This document shows, one piece after another, positions 1-6,825 of a DNA stretch of 64,000 nucleotides (position 1 is its first letter; every line of letters begins with the position of its first letter). The position numbers and the translations under genes are program-made. A model generated the notes under the pieces. It was not told where the DNA came from. It ran no database searches and saw nothing but the letters and a program-made list of their open reading frames with translations. Origin of the DNA: Pseudomonas bohemica (lineage in GTDB: Bacteria; Pseudomonadota; Gammaproteobacteria; Pseudomonadales; Pseudomonadaceae); NCBI RefSeq assembly GCF_002934685.1, contig NZ_NKHL01000100.1:1411-65410 (forward strand), written 5' to 3'.

Positions 1-227
1 ACGATTGCGTTATTACAATTCGTCCAGCGCGCTATGCATTAAAGAACGATGGAATAGGCGACTATGAGAAAGACCGCTATTTTTTGGAGATTTCGAATCA
101 AGACGGCTCGTCCATCTTCAGTTCAAACCGGGTCTACTCATGGGAGGCCGTAAACAATCTGGCTTTTTACTTCAAGGGACTTTCTTTCACAGCAGCCACC
201 CGAATCTGGAAATCAAAAAAATTCTGA
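1..227 (+). CDS. C-terminal fragment of an unrecognised protein (5' end outside window)
   Basis: The third forward frame is open from the window edge to a TGA at 225-227 and encodes 74 residues, ending in WKSKKF. The fragment is rich in Asn, Tyr, Phe and Lys, and its base composition is clearly more AT-rich than the genes that follow. No family is recognised. The product looks soluble, with no membrane segment or signal. The composition suggests an accessory or recently acquired gene whose body lies to the left of the window. Confidence 0.5.
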   Translation, partial: DCVITIRPARYALKNDGIGDYEKDRYFLEISNQDGSSIFSSNRVYSWEAVNNLAFYFKGLSFTAATRIWKSKKF

Positions 228-266
228 TTCATGAGTTTCGAGCCGCCAGAATCAGAAGGTAGGACC

Positions 267-293
267 AGCTCACCCATGCACCGTGGGTGAGCT
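267..293. terminator. Perfect hairpin between convergent genes
   Basis: AGCTCACCCA (267-276) pairs perfectly with TGGGTGAGCT (284-293) around a 7-nt loop. It lies between the convergent 1-227 gene and psiE. There is no T-run on either side, so it is terminator-like by position only. Confidence 0.4.
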
Positions 294-305
294 CTCGCTC
301 CTAAA

Positions 306-794
306 TCAAATCTCCCCCTTCTCCTCAATCACCGCTCCTTTGGTCTTCCCATGAGGATCCGGCACTTTCACCGATGGAAACTGCGAAGACGCATACCGCA
401 CCACCAGAATCGCGAAAGCCAGCAGCAGAATTGCACCGCTCAGGTACACGACGCCGAGATCCGGTGGGGCGTGGTGCGAAACGTCGGAGATCAGCAGGCG
501 GGTCAGTGCGGTGATGGCGACGTAGATGAGGAAGCGCACCGGCATGTGGTTGGTCTTGAAATAGATCCCCACCATCGCGCCCAGCTCCAGATAGATGAAC
601 AGCAGCAGGATGTCGTCGACCGTGATATGCCCCTTATCCAGCATGTCCAGAAAGGCCATGACCGCAGCCCACGCGGTCACGGCGCCGATGGCGAACAGCG
701 CCAGATAGTGGAAGGTCTCCACGAACAGATTGCCCAGCGACTCGGCGCAGCTGTGTACGTGCTGACGAAGGGACTCGGCCCAGTTGATTTTCAC
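306..794 (-). CDS. psiE: PsiE-family phosphate-starvation-inducible inner-membrane protein
   Basis: A 162-residue membrane protein of the PsiE family, named for phosphate-starvation induction in E. coli; its biochemical role is unknown. About four hydrophobic helices are visible, including FHYLALFAIGAVTAWAAV, ILLLFIYLELGAMVGIYF and LSGAILLLAFAILVV, joined by the conserved KTNHMPVRFLIYVAITALTR stretch. The start chosen is the GTG at 794, which follows AAGGAAG at good spacing and matches the family's usual length. The open frame runs on to 1019 but would add an implausible Arg-rich leader. It diverges from yebG. No clear Pho box was found upstream. Confidence 0.85.
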   Translation of the reverse strand: MKINWAESLRQHVHSCAESLGNLFVETFHYLALFAIGAVTAWAAVMAFLDMLDKGHITVDDILLLFIYLELGAMVGIYFKTNHMPVRFLIYVAITALTRLLISDVSHHAPPDLGVVYLSGAILLLAFAILVVRYASSQFPSVKVPDPHGKTKGAVIEEKGEI

Positions 795-1005
795 GATGTA
801 CTTCCTTGAATGGCCCGGAACGGATGATGCCGCGCGCGCATGACGCTTTTGCCTGCGCTTTACGCCAAGCATGTGCAGACAAGCATTAAAGAGGCCATCG
901 GCTATGGTTGAGAACGTGACCCGTTGTCGCAACGGGGGACAGCTGGCGGCGAAACGCGTTTGAATTGCCACTACCCAAGCGGCATCGATTCCCTTATGCT
1001 GCGCA

Positions 1006-1021
1006 CTGTATAAAAACACAG
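1006..1021. promoter_or_regulatory. LexA (SOS) box
   Basis: CTGTATAAAAACACAG has the CTGT-N8-ACAG layout with the AT-rich centre of the LexA consensus, and is flanked by CA and TA. It lies 44 bp before the yebG start. YebG is a known SOS gene in enterobacteria, so LexA control is strongly suggested. Confidence 0.85.
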
Positions 1022-1065
1022 TACCCGCTTAAAGATAATTATCGTGAAGGCATATGAGGTGGTAA

Positions 1066-1329
1066 ATGGCCGTCGAAGTGGTATACCGCAGCAGCCGAGA
1101 TCTGGAGCGCTTGTTCATGGATAAAGCCGAAGCTGACCGTCATGACAAAATGCTCGAACTCGCCGAGTTGCTGTCCAGCGTATTGAGCAAAGCCGTGCCG
1201 TCCCTGTCCGAAGCACAGGTTGAAGAGGCTGGCATCTATATGGCGAAAAACCGCGACGTGTTCGCCCGCGCGTTCAAGAATCAGCCGGACGCGTTGAACG
1301 AACTGCTCAACGATGCGGCTGAAGAATAG
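1066..1329 (+). CDS. yebG: YebG-family SOS-regulated protein
   Basis: An 87-residue acidic soluble protein starting MAVEVVYRSSRDLE, of the YebG family, which is damage-inducible through LexA in E. coli and of uncertain molecular function. The family's features visible here are the MAVEV start, the D-KMLELAELL helix and the acidic C-terminus. The ATG at 1066 follows GAGGTGGTAA. The consensus LexA box 44 bp upstream supports both the identity and SOS control. The gene stands alone, and a REP hairpin follows it. Confidence 0.88.
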   Translation: MAVEVVYRSSRDLERLFMDKAEADRHDKMLELAELLSSVLSKAVPSLSEAQVEEAGIYMAKNRDVFARAFKNQPDALNELLNDAAEE

Positions 1330-1373
1330 GCCCGCATACACCGCCGCCGTTGTAGGCAAATACCGGCAGTAGT

Positions 1374-1423
1374 CCGGCTTGCTGGCGGTGGATATCGCAA
1401 ATGCGCCACCGCCGGCAAGCCAT
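1374..1423. repeat. REP hairpin, CCGGCTTGCTGGCGGTG type
   Basis: GGCTTGCTGGCGGTGG (1376-1391) and its near-perfect inverse CCACCGCCGGCAAGCC (1406-1421) form a 16-bp stem with one mismatch. It lies between convergent yebG and the E2 gene. The same type recurs at about 19826 and 50557. Confidence 0.7.
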
Positions 1424-1448
1424 GCTCATAAAGACACGCTTCGGCTCC

Positions 1449-2555
1449 TCACTCCGGCTTTTCCAGTTCCGCAACCAACGCCTTGAAGAACCGCGCGGCT
1501 TCTCCGCCCGTTACGGCGCGGTGGTCGAAGGTCAGCGACAGCGGCAGGATCGGGTGCACCACGACCTGCCCGTCCATCGCCACCGGTTCTTCACGGATGC
1601 CTCCCGCGCCGATGATCGCCACTTGTGGCGGCACGACCACCGGGTTGGCGTAGCGTCCGAACAATGTGCCGAAGTTGGACAGGGTGATGGTGGCGCCCAT
1701 CATTTCCCGGGGCGGAATCGAGCGGGCTTTGACGTCGGCCCGTAGACGACTCATACCCTCTTTCAAATCCGCCGGCTGACGATTGCCGACATCCCGCAGA
1801 ACCGGCACGAACAAGCCGTCCGGCGTGTCCACGGCGATTCCTAGATCCAGATTGTCGTGGCGCCTGATCGACAACGATTTGCCGTCGAACCAGCTGTTGA
1901 GTACCGGCTCCACTTTGCACGCCGCCGCCATGGCCTTGCCGATGCGGATCAAAGGATCGCGCGCCGAGCCCCAGCGATGCAGATCAGCATCGCCGAACAA
2001 GCTCACCGGCACGACCTCTGCGTGGGACTTGGCCATATTTAGCGCCATGCTGCGACGCACGCCGCGAAGCTTTTCGCCACCGAACTTGTCACGTTCGGCC
2101 TGCGAGGCGTTCTCTACATCGGCACGAGTGATCAATCCGTCGCTGCCGGATCCAGTGAGGGCGTTGAGATCGACGCCCAGTTGTCGCGCCAGCTGTCGAA
2201 CCGCAGGCGTGGCCCGAGTCGACATATGCTCACGGGTCGAAGGCGCCGCACCCACGAAAAACTCATCGTCCTGGCGGTTTCCCCCACCTTCGAGCCGCCC
2301 GACCACCGTCCCCGCATCGCCCTCCCCTTCAAACGCCATCAGCGGTTCGCCGACATGCAGGATGTCGCCATCGCCGCCGTAAACCTTCGCCACCACACCG
2401 TCATAGGGCGCGGGAATGTCGACGATGGCTTTTGCGGTTTCCACCGAGACCACCAGTTGATCGGCCTTCACGGTATCGCCAGCCTTGACGTGCCACTCGA
2501 CGATTTCCGCTTCCTGCAACCCTTCGCCCAAGTCGGGCAGTTTGAAATATTTCAT
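1449..2555 (-). CDS. Dihydrolipoamide acyltransferase (E2) of a 2-oxoacid dehydrogenase complex
   Basis: A 368-residue E2. The lipoyl domain covers about residues 1-76, with K42 in VETAKA as the lipoylation site. A linker follows, then a peripheral-subunit-binding domain at about 113-148 (RATPAVRQLARQLGVDL) and the catalytic domain from about 160. The usual HxxxDG active-site motif reads H345-RAV-T349-G here, with Thr for Asp; the active-site His is kept. It is the last gene of ldh-pdhA-pdhB-E2, 18 bp after pdhB. It could serve pyruvate or branched-chain 2-oxoacids; the leucine dehydrogenase neighbour favours the latter. No E3 gene is present here, so lipoamide dehydrogenase must come from elsewhere. 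Confidence 0.85.
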   Translation of the reverse strand: MKYFKLPDLGEGLQEAEIVEWHVKAGDTVKADQLVVSVETAKAIVDIPAPYDGVVAKVYGGDGDILHVGEPLMAFEGEGDAGTVVGRLEGGGNRQDDEFFVGAAPSTREHMSTRATPAVRQLARQLGVDLNALTGSGSDGLITRADVENASQAERDKFGGEKLRGVRRSMALNMAKSHAEVVPVSLFGDADLHRWGSARDPLIRIGKAMAAACKVEPVLNSWFDGKSLSIRRHDNLDLGIAVDTPDGLFVPVLRDVGNRQPADLKEGMSRLRADVKARSIPPREMMGATITLSNFGTLFGRYANPVVVPPQVAIIGAGGIREEPVAMDGQVVVHPILPLSLTFDHRAVTGGEAARFFKALVAELEKPE

Positions 2556-2573
2556 CGCAAGCCTCCTCGGCCG

Positions 2574-3605
2574 TCAGGCAAAATTCAGGGCGCTGTCACA
2601 AGCGTGAAGAATGTCTTCCACGCTCGGGATGTACAGTTGCTCCAGCCGGTACAGCGGCGGCGGAATGTCCGGAGCGGTGACCCGTTGAATCGGCGCCTGC
2701 AGATCCAGCAGCACACGTTCGTAGAGACTGGCGGCGATTTCCCCGCCCAGCCCACCGGAACGTGGCGCCTCATGAATAATCACGCAGCGCCCGGTCTTGC
2801 GCACAGAGGCCTCCAGCGTGTCGAGATCCAGCGGCTTGACGCAGGCCACGTCGACCACTTCGGCCGACACACCCCGCTCTGCCAAAGCGGCCGCGGCCTG
2901 CAAGGATTCGTGGACACTCGCCCCCCAGCTGATCAGCGTGATGTCGCTGCCTTCACGCAGGGTGAAACAAGTGTCCAGCGGCAGGCGCTTGCCATCGTCC
3001 ACCAGCTTTTGCGGATTCATGCGATACAGGCGCGTGGGCTCGAGAAAAATGACCGGGTCAGGATCGTCGATTGCCGCCAGCAACAAGCCATAAGCCCTGG
3101 CAGGCGATGACGGAATGACCACGCGCAACCCCGGCACGTGGGCGAACATCGCTTCGGTGCTTTCACTGTGATGCTCGGGCGCGCGAATACCGGCGCCCAT
3201 GGGCGAACGCATGACCATCGGGCAGCTCAAACGCCCCCGCGTGCGGTTGCGCATCCGCGCGGCGTGGGACACCAGGTGCTCCATCGCGGCATAGATAAAC
3301 CCCAGGAACTGGATTTCCACGACCGGCTTCAGGCCCTGCGCCGCCATGCCGACCACCAGCCCGCCAAGCATGGTTTCGGCCAAGGGCGAGTCGATCACCC
3401 GCTTGAAGCCAAAGCTCTCGCGCAAGCCCTGGGTGGCGCGGAATACCCCGCCGTTAACCCCGACATCCTCGCCCAGCACCACGACATTTTCGTCTTCGCT
3501 CATCGCTCGGTGCATCGCCAGATTGACGGCTTCCAACAGGCTCAGCTTTTTATTCGGGAGCAGGTCATCCGTGAGCAGTTTGTCTGTGGACAGATCATTC
3601 GCCAT
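2574..3605 (-). CDS. pdhB: 2-oxoacid dehydrogenase E1 component, beta subunit
   Basis: A 343-residue thiamine-diphosphate enzyme subunit. The N-terminal pyrimidine-binding domain carries VVLGEDVG and the SPLAETMLGG segment, and the C-terminal transketolase domain carries DITLISWGASV and VIIHEAPRSGGLGGEIAA. With the alpha subunit it decarboxylates a 2-oxoacid and acylates the E2 lipoate. The start is the ATG at 3605 (MANDLSTDK). It lies inside the last codons of pdhA, an overlap of 11 bp that implies translational coupling. Substrate choice between pyruvate and branched-chain oxoacids cannot be settled from sequence. Confidence 0.87.
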   Translation of the reverse strand: MANDLSTDKLLTDDLLPNKKLSLLEAVNLAMHRAMSEDENVVVLGEDVGVNGGVFRATQGLRESFGFKRVIDSPLAETMLGGLVVGMAAQGLKPVVEIQFLGFIYAAMEHLVSHAARMRNRTRGRLSCPMVMRSPMGAGIRAPEHHSESTEAMFAHVPGLRVVIPSSPARAYGLLLAAIDDPDPVIFLEPTRLYRMNPQKLVDDGKRLPLDTCFTLREGSDITLISWGASVHESLQAAAALAERGVSAEVVDVACVKPLDLDTLEASVRKTGRCVIIHEAPRSGGLGGEIAASLYERVLLDLQAPIQRVTAPDIPPPLYRLEQLYIPSVEDILHACDSALNFA

Positions 3606-4695
3606 GACCGGCACCTCCATTGCGACGGGCCACACGCTCCAGGAACCACTCACGCTGATCGGCCAACGGAGCCGGCCATTTTGCGTAAACGTGGTCGATT
3701 AACGATTCCGGCGCCTGATTGCCTGCGCCTTCAAAGTTATCCACAGACTGCTGCACCAAGCCCTGGCATTCGGCGATCAACGCCTGCTCGTGCTTCTCAT
3801 CCCAGACGCCCTGACTGGCCATGAACGATTGCAGGCGCTTGATCGGCTCCTCCTGCCACGCTTGCTTGACCTCGTCCGCTGCACGATAACGGGTGGCGTC
3901 ATCTGCAGTCGTGTGGTCGCCGAGGCGATAACTCAGGCATTCGAGCAGCACCGGGCCCTTGCCCTTGCGTGCTCGTTCAAGGGCGACCTGCATGCGGTCA
4001 TACACCGCCAGGATGTCGTTGCCATCAACCTGCTCGCCGTGGAAACCGGCGCCAATGGCTTTCTGCGCCAGGGTCGGCGCGCCGCATTGAATACGCCGGG
4101 GCACGGAAATCGCCCATTGGTTGTTGTTGATCACGAACACCACCGGCAATTGCCAGGCGCCTGCGACGTTGAGCGCTTCTAGGAAGTCGCCTTTGCTGGT
4201 AGCCCCATCGCCGCAGGTCGTGACCGCTACGCGATGCTCGCCACGAATCTTGAACGCGCTTGCCACCCCGCAGGCGTGCAGCGCCTGAGTGGCGATTGGC
4301 ACACAAAGAGGAAAATCCTCAGCCACAGCGGGCTCGGCATAATCGCTGCCGCGTTCGTCACCACCCCAATACAACAGGATTTCTTCCATTCGAACGCCGC
4401 GCATCAATTGCACGGCCGTATCACGGTAATAAGGAATCAGCACGTCTTCGGCCTGCATCAGATTGCCGATCGCCACGCCGATGGCCTCCTGGCCAAGGGT
4501 CGGGGCATAGGTGCCGATGCGCCCGGTACGCTGCAACGCGACGGCTTTCTGGTCGAAGAGTCGAGTGAGGACCATTTGCCGATAGAGACGGGTGAGAAGA
4601 TTGAAGTCATCGGCCCAGTGGGGGAGTTCTCCGGTCAGTTGACCGTCGGGGGACAGATAACGGGTGTACGCAAGCTCGATCTTGTTATTGGACAT
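3595..4695 (-). CDS. pdhA: 2-oxoacid dehydrogenase E1 component, alpha subunit
   Basis: A 366-residue E1-alpha. The thiamine-diphosphate/Mg motif is present as G162-D-G...N190-N-N (CGDGATSKGD ... VINNNQWAIS). RTGRIGTYAPTLGQEA near residues 56-71 is typical of the family's phosphate-binding face. The ATG at 4695 follows AGGAG. It is the second gene of the ldh operon and overlaps pdhB by 11 bp. In Pseudomonas this pair is commonly annotated pdhA/pdhB, although bkdA-like activity on branched-chain 2-oxoacids is equally compatible with its neighbours. Confidence 0.87.
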   Translation of the reverse strand: MSNNKIELAYTRYLSPDGQLTGELPHWADDFNLLTRLYRQMVLTRLFDQKAVALQRTGRIGTYAPTLGQEAIGVAIGNLMQAEDVLIPYYRDTAVQLMRGVRMEEILLYWGGDERGSDYAEPAVAEDFPLCVPIATQALHACGVASAFKIRGEHRVAVTTCGDGATSKGDFLEALNVAGAWQLPVVFVINNNQWAISVPRRIQCGAPTLAQKAIGAGFHGEQVDGNDILAVYDRMQVALERARKGKGPVLLECLSYRLGDHTTADDATRYRAADEVKQAWQEEPIKRLQSFMASQGVWDEKHEQALIAECQGLVQQSVDNFEGAGNQAPESLIDHVYAKWPAPLADQREWFLERVARRNGGAGHGE

Positions 4696-4792
4696 TGCAC
4701 ACTCCTGGCGCGCGTCTCGGGTTCATCGCGCGCGATGGTCATACTCGCCGCTTGTGGCAGCGAGCGTGTTTCGAAAAAATCCCGGTAAGGGC

Positions 4793-5815
4793 TTATTCGA
4801 GATTCAACAGGCGCTCTGCCAATGCATCGGCCACCCGCGCCGGTGAGCGCTTTTCGGCCTGGGCATGGGCAAATATTTCAGTCAGCCGTGTCCCTATCTG
4901 GGACAGATGTGCGGTGATGGTGTTCTGATTTTCTCCCTGATGTTGCAGTGCGACGTAGATCAGCCCGCCAGAATTGATGACGTAATCAGGAGCGTAAAGG
5001 ATGCCGCGAGCCTCGAGCTGATCGGCTATGGCGGCGCAACTGAGTTGATTGTTTGCGCCACCGGCCACGGCGGCGCAGCGCAGCTTGGTCACGCTGTGGC
5101 TGTTGAGCACCCCGCCCAATCCACACGGGGCTAGGATGTCACAAGGGGTGCTGAGCAATGCCTCGCTCGCAATGGGTTTGGCGCCCATCTGCTCCATCGC
5201 CAGTTGCACCTTGCCGCTGTCGAGATCGGCCACCAGCAATTCGGCGCCCGCGGCGTGAAGCTGTTCGGCCAATGCCCAGCCGACATGCCCCAGTCCCTGA
5301 ATCGCCACCCGCAGCCCTTCCAGGTTGTCGCTGCCCAGCCGCGCCATGGCAGTGGTCCGAATCCCCGCATACAGACCCAGGGCGGTATAAGCCGTCGGGT
5401 CACCCGATTCGGTCGTGGTGGTGACGTGTTGGGTGTATTGCGCAATGCAGTCCATGTCTTCGCGGGACGTGCCGCTGTCGATGGCCGTAATGTAGCGACC
5501 GTCGAGCGTCTGAATGAAGCGACCGAACGCTTCGAACAGCGCGGCGCGGTCCGGCACGTGGGCAGGACGCAGGATCACGGCTGTTCCACCGCCCAGCGAC
5601 AAGCCTGCGAGGACGGCCTTGTAGCTCATGTTCCTCGCCAACTGGATAGCGTCTTCTATGGCGCTCTCTTCGTTTGGATAGGACAGATAGCGACAACCAC
5701 CCAGAGCCGGGCCCTTCTGGCTGCTGTGGATTGCGATCACGGCTTTGAGGCAGGCCCGTGAGTCGACGATCATGTGCAACGTTTGAACGCGTGAGTTTTG
5801 CATGAGAGCGAACAT
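4793..5815 (-). CDS. ldh: Leucine (Glu/Leu/Phe/Val) dehydrogenase with substituted catalytic lysine
   Basis: A 340-residue protein of the family that oxidatively deaminates branched-chain amino acids with NAD+. The N-terminal domain carries GPALGGCRYL and MSYKAVLAGLSLGGG. The C-terminal Rossmann domain carries GLGHVGWALAEQL. The family's active-site pattern GGxK reads GGG-T78 here: the codon is ACA at 5584-5582, where AAA would give Lys. The substrate lysine of MSYK (K66) is kept. The ATG at 5815 follows GGGAG. It heads the operon with the 2-oxoacid dehydrogenase genes 97 bp downstream, so its product would feed that complex. It may be impaired; otherwise the frame is intact and full length. 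Confidence 0.82.
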   Translation of the reverse strand: MFALMQNSRVQTLHMIVDSRACLKAVIAIHSSQKGPALGGCRYLSYPNEESAIEDAIQLARNMSYKAVLAGLSLGGGTAVILRPAHVPDRAALFEAFGRFIQTLDGRYITAIDSGTSREDMDCIAQYTQHVTTTTESGDPTAYTALGLYAGIRTTAMARLGSDNLEGLRVAIQGLGHVGWALAEQLHAAGAELLVADLDSGKVQLAMEQMGAKPIASEALLSTPCDILAPCGLGGVLNSHSVTKLRCAAVAGGANNQLSCAAIADQLEARGILYAPDYVINSGGLIYVALQHQGENQNTITAHLSQIGTRLTEIFAHAQAEKRSPARVADALAERLLNLE

Positions 5816-6021
5816 AGGCAGTGCTCCCGTTTTTTGTACTGCGAGTATAGGCGCTGGCAGAAAAAAAGACGGCTTCGTCGCACGATTGCTCGAAACACCC
5901 CAGACTTTGCACAGCAGAAGATCTGAGCAAGGCAATCGGCACTGGACGAACACTGTCACGGGGGCTACAACGAGTCTTCCCAAGACTGAATTTCAGACGC
6001 CTGATCCGAATGGAGAAGTCG

Positions 6022-6825
6022 ATGAATCCACGCCAGCAATGTCTCGACAGCCTGCGCTCCACGCCGCCTTCGACCTTCGAGGCGGCATTATGGATCTCTG
6101 TCGAGCACGATGCCCAAGTCGATCCCCGGCAAACGCTTGAACGGATCGATCAACTACAGCGGCGAATCAGCGCCGCGCTGCCAATGCTGCCTGCCGCGGA
6201 ACTCGCTCAACCCTTGTTGCGACACATGGCGACGATCGGCTTTCAGCAGGATGACGTGGCTCAGCCCAAACCACAGGTCGCGTTACTCGACAAGATCGTC
6301 GAGCGTCGGCGGGGCCAGCCATTGGGGCTGGCGATAGTCGCGCTGGAGCTTGCACGTCGCATGGAAATTCCATTGGAGGGTGTGAACTTTCCGGGGCATT
6401 TTTTGCTGCGGGTGCCCGGTGCCGATCATGCCCTGGACCCGTGCGGTGGTCGCAGGCTTTACCCCAAGGATTGTCGTGAGTTGTTGCTGCGTCAGTTCGG
6501 GCCGGACATGCCGCTCAAAGCCGACCACCTGCGTACCGCAACCCCACAGACCATGTTGCAACGTTTATCGCGCAATCTGCGCCACTTGCATCAGATCAAC
6601 GACGATCTCATTGCTTCGCTCAAAGATGCCAATCGCGTTCTTGAATTGGGGCAGGCCAACACGAGCGATTACCTCGCCCGTGCCAGCCTGTATCAGACGC
6701 TTGAATGTCCCCAGGCCGAACGCTATGACCTGGAGCACGCGCTATTGCTAAGCGATGACCCGGTGCAGAGGATCAGGCTCACCCAAAGATTAGTGACTTT
6801 GCCGTCCCCTGGAGGTGTTCATTGA
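6022..6825 (+). CDS. SirB1-family (transglutaminase-like/TPR) protein
   Basis: A 267-residue soluble protein with a SirB1/transglutaminase-like core. The visible signature is RRGQPLGLAIVALELARRMEI followed by GVNFPGHFLLRV and LDPCGGR, and then helical TPR-like repeats. The catalytic Cys of true transglutaminases is not obvious, as is usual for SirB1 proteins, and no function is established. The start is the ATG at 6022, after GGAG. Its last 47 bp overlap the 3' end of the convergent DUF6543 gene. It diverges from ldh across about 206 bp. Confidence 0.75.
   Translation: MNPRQQCLDSLRSTPPSTFEAALWISVEHDAQVDPRQTLERIDQLQRRISAALPMLPAAELAQPLLRHMATIGFQQDDVAQPKPQVALLDKIVERRRGQPLGLAIVALELARRMEIPLEGVNFPGHFLLRVPGADHALDPCGGRRLYPKDCRELLLRQFGPDMPLKADHLRTATPQTMLQRLSRNLRHLHQINDDLIASLKDANRVLELGQANTSDYLARASLYQTLECPQAERYDLEHALLLSDDPVQRIRLTQRLVTLPSPGGVH

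Noticed and set aside
1026..1042. GATAATTATC as a Fur box before yebG
   Set aside because: Only a partial match to the 19-bp consensus, and the LexA box explains the promoter better.
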